A stretch of DNA of 64,000 bases from Bradyrhizobium sp. NDS-1 (GTDB lineage: Bacteria > Pseudomonadota > Alphaproteobacteria > Rhizobiales > Xanthobacteraceae): NCBI RefSeq assembly GCF_032918005.1, contig NZ_CP136628.1:5937501-6001500 (forward strand). The letters are read 5' to 3'. The notes under the pieces are model-generated. The model was given only the letters and a program-made list of their open reading frames with translations. It did not search any database and was not told the origin of the DNA. Every line of letters begins with the position of its first letter. The first letter of the stretch is position 1. Shown in pieces: positions 16,554 to 25,066 of this stretch. The translations under genes were made by a program, and so were the position numbers.

Positions 16554-17067
16554 TAATCCAGCCACTGGTTTGATCCGGAGATTCGACGCGAATCGCGACC
16601 AGCGCTGCCGGAGCCCTCAGCCATGATTGCGAGACGTTTACCTCGAATTTGAGCGGTCTATTGGCACGAGCGCCATCGTTCCATTGCCACCCTAGAAACG
16701 TAATCCTCCGCCTTAGTTGCAGCGCCGTCAAGGGGAACCTGATCGCTGGAAGCGGCCTGGATGCCGCGCGGAAGCCGCTGAATTCGCTACTGCAAAATCA
16801 AAATCTTTCCCTCCGTGCGCTGTCGAGCAAACCGGCTTCTCTCTTGGGCAAGTTTCCCGATTGCGAAGTCGTTAGGGATTGCGGCAGGAACAACAAGAAC
16901 GGGCCGCTCCTGCACGTGGACCCGTGGCTCTCATCAGGAGGAGGAAACAGCACAGCATCGTTTCTGGTCCCAATCGTGACCGCCCTGCACGAGCAGACGC
17001 CGGACGAGAAGCCCGGCGATTGAGCATTGCTTCGGAAACAATAAACGAGACCAACGGAGGAATAACT
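16554..17067. promoter_or_regulatory. Regulatory region between the AraC gene and xoxF
   Basis: 514 bp without a convincing gene. It holds TTCTCTCTTGGGCAAG (16837-16852), which matches the repeat upstream of pqqA. Exactly 21 bp before it, TGCGCTGTCGAGCAAA (16816-16831) keeps 10 of the 16 positions of that repeat. The tandem element is about 220 bp ahead of xoxF. The xoxF ribosome-binding site (GGAGG) closes the region. Confidence 0.5.
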
Positions 17068-18876
17068 ATGCGCAAGGTGCTACTGGCGACCTTTCTTGGC
17101 TCAGCGGCGGCTCTCGCCGTCGGGAGCGCCTCAGCCAATGACGAGCTGATCAAGATGTCGCAGAACCCGAAAGACTGGGTAATGCCGGCGGGCGACTACG
17201 CCAACACCCGCTATTCCAAGCTCAACCAGATCACCGCACAGAATGTAGGCAAGCTCCAGGTTGCCTGGACCTTCTCCACCGGCGTGCTGCGCGGCCACGA
17301 AGGCGGTCCGCTGATCATCGGCAACATCATGTACGTCCATACGCCGTTCCCGAACAAGGTCTACGCTCTTGACCTTTCGCAGGAGAACAAGATCATCTGG
17401 AAGTACGAGCCGAAGCAGGATCCGAACGTCATTCCGGTGATGTGCTGCGACACCGTTAACCGTGGCCTGGCCTACGGCGACGGCAAGATCTTCCTGCATC
17501 AGGCCGACACCACCCTCGTCGCGCTCGATGCCAAGACTGGTCAGGTTGCATGGTCCGCCAAGAACGGCGATCCCGGCAAAGGCGAGACCGGCACATCGGC
17601 AGCGCTGGTCGTAAAGGACAAGGTGCTGGTCGGCATCTCCGGCGGCGAGTTCGGCGTTCAGGCCCATATGACCGCCTACGACATCAAGACCGGCAAGCAG
17701 GTCTGGCGCGGATACTCGGGAGGCCCGGATGACCAGATCCTGGTCGACCCCGAGAAGACCACTGCGCTCGGTAAGCCCATCGGCAAGGACTCGAGCCTCA
17801 AGACCTGGCAAGGCGATCAGTGGAAGATCGGCGGCGGCGCCACCTGGGGCTGGATCTCCTACGATCCGGAGCTGAACCTTGTCTATTACGGATCGGGCAA
17901 TCCCTCGACCTGGAATCCCAAGCAGCGTCCTGGTGACAACAAATGGTCAATGACGATCTTCGCGCGCAATCCGGACACCGGAATGGCCAAGTGGGTCTAC
18001 CAGATGACGCCTCATGACGAATGGGACTATGACGGCGTCAACGAAATGATCCTCTCGGATCAGTCGATCAACGGCCAGCCGCGCAAGCTGCTGACGCATT
18101 TCGACCGAAACGGCCTCGCCTACACCATGGACCGCGCGACGGGCGAACTGCTGGTCGCCGAAAAGTACGATCCGAAGGTGAACTGGACCTCTGGCGTCGA
18201 CATGGACAAGAACTCCCCGACCTACGGCCGTCCGAAGGTGGTCACCCAGTACTCGACGGAAGCTGGCGGAGAGGACAAGAACACGAAGGGCATCTGCCCG
18301 GCCGCGCTCGGCACCAAGGACGAGCAGCCGGCGGCCTACTCGCCGGACACGCAGCTGTTCTACGTTCCGACCAACCACGTCTGCATGGACTACGAGCCGT
18401 TCAAGGTGAGCTACACCGCGGGCCAGCCCTATGTGGGTGCGACGCTCTCGATGTATCCGCCGCAGGGTGAAACCCACATGGGCAACTTCATCGCCTGGGA
18501 CGGCAAGACCGGCAAGATCGTCTGGTCGAACAAGGAGCAGTTCTCGGTCTGGTCGGGTGCGCTCGCTACCGCCGGTGGCGTGGTGTTCTACGGCACGCTC
18601 GAAGGCTACCTGAAGGCGGTCGACGCCAAGACCGGCAAGGAGCTCTACAAGTTCAAGACTCCCTCCGGCATCATCGGCAACGTCACGACCTATGAGAACG
18701 GCGGCAAGCAGTATGTCGCAGTACTCTCCGGCGTCGGCGGCTGGGCCGGCATCGGTCTGGCGGCGGGTCTGACCGATCCGACCGCAGGTCTCGGCGCAGT
18801 CGGTGGCTATGCGGCTCTCAGCAACTACACGGCACTCGGCGGTACGCTGACCGTGTTCTCGCTGCCGAACAACTAG
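17068..18876 (+). CDS. xoxF: Lanthanide-dependent methanol dehydrogenase XoxF
   Basis: 602-aa periplasmic quinoprotein with a signal peptide (SASAND). It oxidises methanol using PQQ and a lanthanide. Evidence: vicinal cysteines 126-127 ([10 protein letters not shown]), catalytic Asp320 with the additional Asp322 (EWDYDGVNE) that coordinates the lanthanide, GGGATWGW, and closing propeller blades ending in TLTVFSLP. Length and sequence fit the XoxF5 group. GGAGG lies seven bases upstream of the start. It is followed by xoxG, flhA and gfa in one direction. Confidence 0.97.
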   Translation: MRKVLLATFLGSAAALAVGSASANDELIKMSQNPKDWVMPAGDYANTRYSKLNQITAQNVGKLQVAWTFSTGVLRGHEGGPLIIGNIMYVHTPFPNKVYALDLSQENKIIWKYEPKQDPNVIPVMCCDTVNRGLAYGDGKIFLHQADTTLVALDAKTGQVAWSAKNGDPGKGETGTSAALVVKDKVLVGISGGEFGVQAHMTAYDIKTGKQVWRGYSGGPDDQILVDPEKTTALGKPIGKDSSLKTWQGDQWKIGGGATWGWISYDPELNLVYYGSGNPSTWNPKQRPGDNKWSMTIFARNPDTGMAKWVYQMTPHDEWDYDGVNEMILSDQSINGQPRKLLTHFDRNGLAYTMDRATGELLVAEKYDPKVNWTSGVDMDKNSPTYGRPKVVTQYSTEAGGEDKNTKGICPAALGTKDEQPAAYSPDTQLFYVPTNHVCMDYEPFKVSYTAGQPYVGATLSMYPPQGETHMGNFIAWDGKTGKIVWSNKEQFSVWSGALATAGGVVFYGTLEGYLKAVDAKTGKELYKFKTPSGIIGNVTTYENGGKQYVAVLSGVGGWAGIGLAAGLTDPTAGLGAVGGYAALSNYTALGGTLTVFSLPNN

Positions 18877-18893
18877 GCCCCATCAGCATCGCT

Positions 18894-18922
18894 CCGGCGC
18901 GTGGATTAACTCCACGCGCCGG
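18894..18922 (+). promoter_or_regulatory. Perfect 12-bp hairpin between xoxF and xoxG
   Basis: CCGGCGCGTGGA pairs with TCCACGCGCCGG over a five-base loop (TTAAC). No T run follows, so it is not a classical terminator. It may stabilise the xoxF message or reduce read-through into xoxG, which would favour abundant dehydrogenase. Confidence 0.65.
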
Positions 18923-18947
18923 CTCGTCCCCCCGGGCTCCTTCGAGG

Positions 18948-19478
18948 ATGAATCTCTTGCGTAAAATCTGCTCTGTCATTGCTGCGACGATTCTGGTTGC
19001 GTCCGGAGGATTTGCGGTCGCGGACGGTCCGGGCGACCCGACCGCCGTGAAGAAGGAAGACGACGGAAAGTGGCTCGATAAGGAAGGAACACCGACCTAC
19101 AAGATTTCGGCCGACGGCACCGTGGACTGGTTCACCTATTCCGGATACCGCCGCTATCACTCCGACTGCCATGTCTGCCATGGCCCCGACGGCATGGGCT
19201 CGACCTACGCGCCGGCGCTCAAGGATTCCGTCAAGTCGATGAGCTATGGCGACTTCATCGGCGTAATCGCCTCCGGTCGCAAGAACATCTCGACCGCGCA
19301 GGAGAACGTCATGCCTGCCTTCGGCGACAACCCGAACGTCGCCTGCTACATGGACGATCTCTACGTCTATCTGCGCGCCCGCTCCACCGAAGCTTGGGGC
19401 CGGCAGCGTCCCGCCAAGAAGGAAGACAAGACACCGGAGTACACCAAGGCGGAAGACGCCTGCATGGGCAATAAGTGA
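18948..19478 (+). CDS. xoxG: Cytochrome c XoxG, electron acceptor of XoxF
   Basis: 176-aa periplasmic cytochrome with a signal peptide and one haem site CHVCH at residues 75-79 (SDCHVCHGPDGMG). Methionine ligand is probably in NVMPAFGDNP. Its position directly after xoxF and its size fit the cytochrome cL-like XoxG family. The annotated ATG abuts its GAGG site, so an in-frame TTG at 18957 with better spacing is an alternative start; both keep the signal peptide. Confidence 0.92.
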   Translation: MNLLRKICSVIAATILVASGGFAVADGPGDPTAVKKEDDGKWLDKEGTPTYKISADGTVDWFTYSGYRRYHSDCHVCHGPDGMGSTYAPALKDSVKSMSYGDFIGVIASGRKNISTAQENVMPAFGDNPNVACYMDDLYVYLRARSTEAWGRQRPAKKEDKTPEYTKAEDACMGNK

Positions 19479-19538
19479 ACGTTGCCGGGATTGCCGAGAC
19501 GACGTCCTGGCGTCCTATGAGAATTTGAGGAGCTTACG

Positions 19539-20648
19539 ATGAAGACACGTGCCGCCGTTGCTTTCGAAGCCAAGAAGCCGCTCGAGATCGTCGAGGTCGA
19601 CCTGGAAGGACCGAAGGCCGGCGAAGTCCTGGTCGAGATCAAGGCAACGGGCATCTGCCATACCGACGCCTATACGCTCGATGGGTTCGACAGCGAGGGA
19701 ATCTTCCCGTCGATCCTGGGACATGAGGGTGCAGGCATTATCCGCGAGATCGGTCCCGGCGTGAGCTCGGTGAAGCCGGGCGACCACGTCATCCCGCTCT
19801 ACACGCCGGAATGCCGGCAGTGCAAAAGCTGCCTCAGCCAGAAGACCAATCTCTGCACCGCGATCCGCGCGACGCAAGGCAAGGGCGTGATGCCCGACGG
19901 CACCAGCCGCTTTTCCTACAAGGGCAAGCCGGTCTACCACTACATGGGCTGCTCGACCTTCTCGAACTTCACCGTGCTGCCGGAGATCGCGGTCGCCAAG
20001 ATCCGCGAGGACGCCCCCTTCGACAAGAGCTGCTACATCGGCTGTGGCGTCACCACGGGCGTCGGCGCCGTCGTCAACACCGCGAAGGTCACGCCGGGCT
20101 CCAACGTGGTCGTGTTCGGCCTCGGCGGCATCGGCCTCAACGTGATCCAGGGCGCCAAGATGGCCGGCGCCGACAAGATCATCGGCGTCGACATCAACGA
20201 CGCCAAGGAGGATTGGGGCCGCAGGTTCGGCATGACCGAATTCGTCAACCCCAAGAAGGTCACCGGCGACATCGTCCAGCATCTCGTCGGCCTCACCGAC
20301 GGCGGTGCCGACTACACTTTCGATTGCACGGGCAACACCACGGTGATGCGCCAGGCGCTGGAAGCCTGCCATCGCGGCTGGGGCACCTCGATCATCATCG
20401 GCGTTGCCGAGTCAGGCAAGGAGATCGCCACCCGCCCGTTCCAGCTCGTCACCGGACGCAACTGGCGCGGCACCGCCTTCGGCGGCGCGCGCGGCCGCAC
20501 CGACGTGCCGAAGATCGTCGACTGGTACATGAACGGAAAGATCCAGATCGATCCGATGATCACCCACGTGCTCAAGCTCGAGGAGATCAACAAGGGCTTT
20601 GACCTCATGCACGAGGGCAAATCCATCCGTTCAGTCGTCGTGTTCTAG
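19539..20648 (+). CDS. flhA: S-(hydroxymethyl)glutathione dehydrogenase (class III alcohol dehydrogenase)
   Basis: 369-aa cytoplasmic zinc enzyme. It oxidises the glutathione-formaldehyde adduct to S-formylglutathione with NAD. Evidence: catalytic-zinc region [12 protein letters not shown] and [12 protein letters not shown], the four-cysteine structural zinc loop ([15 protein letters not shown]), and the nucleotide-binding [14 protein letters not shown]. Length is that of the family. GAGGAG ribosome-binding site. Also called adhI or frmA. It follows xoxFG and removes the formaldehyde formed from methanol. Confidence 0.97.
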   Translation: MKTRAAVAFEAKKPLEIVEVDLEGPKAGEVLVEIKATGICHTDAYTLDGFDSEGIFPSILGHEGAGIIREIGPGVSSVKPGDHVIPLYTPECRQCKSCLSQKTNLCTAIRATQGKGVMPDGTSRFSYKGKPVYHYMGCSTFSNFTVLPEIAVAKIREDAPFDKSCYIGCGVTTGVGAVVNTAKVTPGSNVVVFGLGGIGLNVIQGAKMAGADKIIGVDINDAKEDWGRRFGMTEFVNPKKVTGDIVQHLVGLTDGGADYTFDCTGNTTVMRQALEACHRGWGTSIIIGVAESGKEIATRPFQLVTGRNWRGTAFGGARGRTDVPKIVDWYMNGKIQIDPMITHVLKLEEINKGFDLMHEGKSIRSVVVF

Positions 20649-20682
20649 CTCGAAAGCGTCACCCCCCAAGGAGGATCGACCC

Positions 20683-21246
20683 ATGACTGTTGCACTCCAT
20701 CCCTCGATCGACAATGGCCTCAAACAGGGCAGCGGCAGCTTCGCCGGCGGCACGCTGGTCTGCAAATGCAAGGACCACCAAGTCAAGGTCGGCATCAAGG
20801 GCGATGTCGCGCATAACCACGCCTGCGGCTGCACCAAGTGCTGGAAGCCGCAGGGCGCGACGTTCTCCGTCGTCGCCGTGGTGCCGCGCCAGAACGTCAC
20901 GGTGCTCGAGAACGGCGACAAGCTCCAGGTTGTCGATGCCTCCGCGGTGATCCAGCGCCACGCGTGCAAGGCATGCGGCACGCACATGTATGGCCGCATC
21001 GAGAACACGGGCCATCCGTTCTACGGCCTCGACTTCATCCATCCCGAGCTGTTCCAGGAACAGGGCTCGCAGGCGCCACAATTCGCCGCCTTCGTCTCCT
21101 CGGTGATCGAAGCCGGCGTGAAGCCGGAGCAGATGACGGGCATCCGTTCGCGGCTGAAGGAAATCGGGCTCGAGCCCTATGATTGCCTGTCGCCAGCGCT
21201 CATGGATGCGATCGCGACCCACGTCGCCAAGGCCAAAGCCGCCTGA
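20683..21246 (+). CDS. gfa: Glutathione-dependent formaldehyde-activating protein Gfa
   Basis: 187 aa, member of the GFA/CENP-V zinc family. The zinc-binding cysteines are in [15 protein letters not shown] and CKACG. The protein promotes or binds the S-hydroxymethylglutathione adduct used by FlhA. GGAGG lies upstream of ATG 20683. It is the last gene of the xoxF-xoxG-flhA-gfa unit; the terminator is 240 bp downstream. Confidence 0.95.
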   Translation: MTVALHPSIDNGLKQGSGSFAGGTLVCKCKDHQVKVGIKGDVAHNHACGCTKCWKPQGATFSVVAVVPRQNVTVLENGDKLQVVDASAVIQRHACKACGTHMYGRIENTGHPFYGLDFIHPELFQEQGSQAPQFAAFVSSVIEAGVKPEQMTGIRSRLKEIGLEPYDCLSPALMDAIATHVAKAKAA

Positions 21247-21877
21247 GCAAGGCTGCCTGACGTTCGCCGACCCCGTCCGATCGCCGGCCTCGACCAGCGC
21301 CAGCGAACCGGACGGGCCCCGGCCCCGGGGGCGATTGCAGCGATGCCGCCGCCTCCGCAACTTGCGCGTATACGAGGGTGACGAGCTCCCTCAGTCCTGG
21401 TCTTCTGAATGACTGCGCAGCGCCGCCACCTTCCGTCTTGAAGACCCGGCCCTGTGTTTCTCCCTCCCTCGACTGAGGCATCCTGCTTCGTCCGCGCAAT
21501 CTTCTGGCGGACGAAGCTTTTTTCGTCCCCCTGGCTGCGACGAGCGCGGACGAGCGGCGCGATCACGCGCCCTGCTTTTGACAAATCATCGATGCAATCT
21601 TTTCCCGCTGAGAACACCCGGCTGTGAACGCCGGGACGGCGCGACCTCTGTTACGATCGCGTCGTCACGATGCCGCGCGAAATACAATCAATTAAGAACA
21701 AAAACGGGAGGTATCGAACACCCATCTGAACATCGAGATTCGCGTTCCTGCCTCGTGCCGGGATCTGCCCGTGCCGGATCGTGGGCCGGAATGTGACGAG
21801 ACGACGCAACTGGCATTGCGCCGACTGGCGTCGGCCAGTTCTAAATTTGGCATACTTATGAAGAGTGAGGGATGATC
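21247..21877. other. Long intergenic region with terminator and promoter of the next operon
   Basis: 631 bp. Apart from the terminator at 21485-21523 no convincing gene is seen on either strand. The 3' half is AT-richer than the surroundings (around 21680-21710) and presumably carries the promoter of the molybdenum hydroxylase genes, but no clear -35/-10 pair stands out. Confidence 0.5.
21485..21523 (+). terminator. Strong rho-independent terminator of the xoxF operon
   Basis: GCTTCGTCCGC (21485-21495) and GCGGACGAAGC (21507-21517) form a perfect 11-bp stem with an 11-base loop, followed directly by six T residues. It lies 239 bp after the gfa stop codon. Confidence 0.88.
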
Positions 21878-22330
21878 ATGATCAAGGTGAAGATCAACGG
21901 CCAGGAACAGAGCTGGGACGGCGACCCGGATCTCCCGCTACTCTGGTTCCTGCGCGACGAGGCCGGGTTGACCGGCACCAAATACGGCTGTGGCCAGGCC
22001 CTGTGCGGCGCCTGCACCGTCATCGTCGACAAGCAGGCGGTGCGCGCCTGCATCACGTCGGTCAACGACGTCGCCGGGCGTGAGATCACCACGATCGAAG
22101 GGCTGCATCCGACCGGCGATCATCCGGTGCAGAAAGCCTGGCGGCAGGTCAACGTGCCGCAATGCGGCTTCTGCCAGGCCGGCCAGATCATGCAGGCGGC
22201 AGCCCTCCTGATGGACAACCCGAAACCTTCGCACGACCAGATCCGCGAAGGGATGGCCGGCAACATCTGCCGTTGCGGCTGCTACCAGCGCATCGAGAAC
22301 GCCGTCCATCTCGCATCGACGGGAGTGTGA
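21878..22330 (+). CDS. [2Fe-2S] subunit of a xanthine-oxidase-family dehydrogenase (IorA-like)
   Basis: 150 aa with two [2Fe-2S] clusters. The N-terminal plant-type cluster is in GCGQALCGACTV and its fourth Cys in RACITS. The C-terminal cluster is QCGFCQAGQ with NICRCGCYQR. It transfers electrons from the molybdenum subunit encoded two bases downstream. Start 21878 is preferred over the ATG at 21872, because the GAGGG site touches the latter. The two-subunit arrangement without an FAD subunit is that of isoquinoline 1-oxidoreductase or periplasmic aldehyde dehydrogenases. Confidence 0.92.
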   Translation: MIKVKINGQEQSWDGDPDLPLLWFLRDEAGLTGTKYGCGQALCGACTVIVDKQAVRACITSVNDVAGREITTIEGLHPTGDHPVQKAWRQVNVPQCGFCQAGQIMQAAALLMDNPKPSHDQIREGMAGNICRCGCYQRIENAVHLASTGV

Positions 22331-22331
22331 C

Positions 22332-24644
22332 ATGAACTTCATCGACAACCCCAGCAAGCTTCGCGGCTTCGAAAAGAACATCAGGGTCGAGAAGGTCTCG
22401 CGCCGCAGCATCCTGAAGGGTCTCGGCATCACCGGCGGCTTCGTGCTCGCAGCCCCCGTGATGTCGCGCCAGGCGCTTGCCTATGAGACCGGTGCGGGAA
22501 AGATGCCGCACGGCGTCGTGGTCGATCCGCGCGTATTCGTTTCGGTCGCCCCGGACGGCATCGTGACCATCGTCGGGCATCGTTCGGAAATGGGCACCGG
22601 CGTGCGCACCAGCCTGCCGCTGATCGTGGCTGAGGAGATGGAGGCCGACTGGTCCAAGGTCAAGGTTCAGCAGGCCCACGGCGACGAGGTGAAGTTCGGC
22701 AATCAGGACACCGACGGCTCGCGCAGCACGCGGCACTATCTGATCCCGATGCGGCAGATCGGCGCCTCTGCCCGCACCATGCTGGAGCAGGCGGCTGCGA
22801 AGCGCTGGGGCGTACCGGCGACCGAGGTCAAGGCCGTCAATCACGAGGTCGTCCACAGCGCCAGCGGGCGTAAGCTCGGCTTCGGCGAGCTGGCTGCCGA
22901 CGCAGCCAAGGAATCGGTGCCCAGCATCGAGGGCCTCAAGCTGAAGGACCCCAAGAACTTCCGCTATCTCGGCAAGGGCCAGATCGGCATCGTCGATCTC
23001 CACGACATCACCACCGGCAAGGCGCATTACGGCGCCGACGTGCGGCTGCCCGGCATGAAATATGCCGTGATCGCCCGCCCGCCTGTAACCGGCGGCAAGC
23101 TGGTCAAGTTCGAGCCGGAGGCGGCACTGAAAGTGCCCGGCGTCGAGAAGGTGATGCAGGTGCGCGGCTGGCCGTGGCCGTCCAAGTTCCAGCCGCTCGG
23201 CGGCGTCGCCGTGATCGCGCGCAACACCGGCGCGGCGATCAAGGGCCGCGATGCGCTGAAGCTGACTTGGGACGACGGTCCCAACGGCAAATACGACTCG
23301 GTCGCCTATCGCAAGGAGCTCGAGGAGGCCTCGCGCAAGCCCGGCCTCGTCCTGCGCAAGGAGGGCGATGCGGACGCCGCCTTGAAGAGCGCCGACAAGG
23401 TGATCGTCGGCGAATACTATCTTCCCCATCTCGCCCACGTCGCCATGGAGCCGCCGGTCGCAGTCGCCGACGTCAAGGGCGACAAGGCGGAGATCTGGGC
23501 GCCGGTGCAGAGTCCGGGCGGCACCCGCGAGGACGTCGCCAAGACGCTCGGCATTCCGGAGGCCAACGTGACGGTCAACGTCACGCTGCTGGGTGGCGGA
23601 TTCGGGCGCAAGTCGAAATGCGACTTTGCGATCGAGGCCGCGCTGCTCTCGAAAGAGCTCGGAGCACCGGTGAAGGTGCAGTGGACGCGCGAGGACGACC
23701 TCCATAACGGCTTCCTGCATACGGTCTCGGTCGAGCGGATCGAGGCAGGTCTGGACAAGAGCGGCAAGGTGATCGCCTGGCGCCATCGCAGCGTGGCCCC
23801 CAGCATCGCCTCGACGTTCGCTGCCGGGACCGTACACCAGGCGCCCTTCGAGATCGGCATGGGCCTCGTCGACATGCCGTTCGAGATCGCCAACATCTCC
23901 TGCGAGAATCCGGAAGCTGCGGCGTTCACCCGCATCGGCTGGTTCCGCTCGGTCTCGAACATCCCGCGCGCCTTCGCGGTGCAATCGATGGTCAGCGAGA
24001 TCGCGCAGGCGACCGGCCGCGACCAGAAGGAGACACTCCTCGCCCTGATTGGCAGCCCGCGCATCGTCAAGCCCGAGGTGAAGGATCTCTGGAACTACGG
24101 TGAGCCCCAGGACAGCTACCCGATCGATACCGCGCGTCTGCGCAAGGTGGTCGAGTTGGTGGCCGAGAAGGGTGAGTGGGGCCGGAAGGTGCCGAAGGGC
24201 CACGGTCTCGGCATCGCCGTGCACCGCAGCTTCGTCAGCTACATCGCGACCATCGTCGAGGTCGCGGTCGATGACAAGGGCAAGTTGACGGTGCCGCGGG
24301 TCGACACGGCGATCGATTGCGGTACCTATGTCAACCCCGAGCGAATCGCCTCGCAGATCGAGGGCGCCGCGATCATGGGGCTGAGCCTCGCCAAATACGG
24401 CGAGATCACCTTCAAGGACGGCAAGGTCCAACAGAAGAACTTCGACGACTTCCAGGTCGTCAGGATGGATGACTCCCCCGTGGTGACGAACGTCTACATC
24501 GTGCCGCCTGGGCCGGACACGCCGCCCAGCGGCGTCGGTGAGCCCGGCGTGCCGCCATTCGCACCCGCGCTGATCAACGCGATCTTCGCCGCGACGGGAA
24601 AACGTATCCGCTCGCTTCCGATCGGCAAGCAACTGGAGGCGTGA
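22332..24644 (+). CDS. Molybdopterin-binding subunit of a xanthine-oxidase-family dehydrogenase (IorB-like)
   Basis: 770 aa with a twin-arginine signal (SRRSILKGLGITGGFVLAAP), so the complex is periplasmic. The molybdenum-cofactor domain shows GGGFGRKSKCDFAIEA and, near the end, the GVGEPGVPPFAPA loop with the expected catalytic glutamate. With the small iron-sulfur subunit it would hydroxylate an aldehyde or N-heterocycle and pass electrons to a cytochrome. Its position after the formaldehyde genes makes an aldehyde substrate possible, but this is inference. Confidence 0.9.
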   Translation: MNFIDNPSKLRGFEKNIRVEKVSRRSILKGLGITGGFVLAAPVMSRQALAYETGAGKMPHGVVVDPRVFVSVAPDGIVTIVGHRSEMGTGVRTSLPLIVAEEMEADWSKVKVQQAHGDEVKFGNQDTDGSRSTRHYLIPMRQIGASARTMLEQAAAKRWGVPATEVKAVNHEVVHSASGRKLGFGELAADAAKESVPSIEGLKLKDPKNFRYLGKGQIGIVDLHDITTGKAHYGADVRLPGMKYAVIARPPVTGGKLVKFEPEAALKVPGVEKVMQVRGWPWPSKFQPLGGVAVIARNTGAAIKGRDALKLTWDDGPNGKYDSVAYRKELEEASRKPGLVLRKEGDADAALKSADKVIVGEYYLPHLAHVAMEPPVAVADVKGDKAEIWAPVQSPGGTREDVAKTLGIPEANVTVNVTLLGGGFGRKSKCDFAIEAALLSKELGAPVKVQWTREDDLHNGFLHTVSVERIEAGLDKSGKVIAWRHRSVAPSIASTFAAGTVHQAPFEIGMGLVDMPFEIANISCENPEAAAFTRIGWFRSVSNIPRAFAVQSMVSEIAQATGRDQKETLLALIGSPRIVKPEVKDLWNYGEPQDSYPIDTARLRKVVELVAEKGEWGRKVPKGHGLGIAVHRSFVSYIATIVEVAVDDKGKLTVPRVDTAIDCGTYVNPERIASQIEGAAIMGLSLAKYGEITFKDGKVQQKNFDDFQVVRMDDSPVVTNVYIVPPGPDTPPSGVGEPGVPPFAPALINAIFAATGKRIRSLPIGKQLEA

Positions 24645-24698
24645 GACGGAACAGAAGCGGCCTCGCGCCGTTTCCATCGATCTGACAGGAGCAGATCG

Positions 24699-24959
24699 AT
24701 GATCAACATCTCCAGGGCGCTCGCAGTCTCGTTGCTGTCGGGCGCCTTTCTTCTGACGGCCTCCGGCGCATTCGCGCAGAGCAATACGACGCCGCCGACC
24801 ACGGCGACGCGCCCCACCGCGCCGGACCAGAACTCGCTTCCCAATGCCAGCGCCCCGCCCGCCTCGACCACCCAGACCACCGGGCAGCACAATCCGGATC
24901 CCAAGATTCGTGAGATGAACCAGAAGGAAAAGGACAAGGTCGAGCGCTCCGGGAAATAG
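24699..24959 (+). CDS. Small exported Pro/Thr-rich protein
   Basis: 86 aa with a signal peptide (SGAFAQ). The mature chain is rich in Thr, Pro, Asn and Ser and ends with a Lys-rich charged tail (NQKEKDKVERSGK). ACAGGAG is placed well ahead of the ATG. It is 54 bp downstream of the molybdenum subunit. It belongs to no family that I recognise and is compositionally similar to two other small exported proteins of the window. Confidence 0.6.
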   Translation: MINISRALAVSLLSGAFLLTASGAFAQSNTTPPTTATRPTAPDQNSLPNASAPPASTTQTTGQHNPDPKIREMNQKEKDKVERSGK

Positions 24960-24992
24960 GCTTGGCGCCTGCACGGCAAGGGCACATGCAGA

Positions 24993-25022
24993 AATGCGGC
25001 GGACGTTACCGTCCGCCGCATT
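24993..25022. terminator. Perfect 13-bp hairpin between convergent genes
   Basis: AATGCGGCGGACG and CGTCCGCCGCATT pair fully around a TTAC loop. It is located between the ends of two convergent transcription units, so it can act as a bidirectional terminator. There is no long T run. Confidence 0.7.
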
Positions 25023-25066
25023 CGCCACCCCCCTGCTGCTCCGCCTCTTTCGATCCGCCCGCGGAG

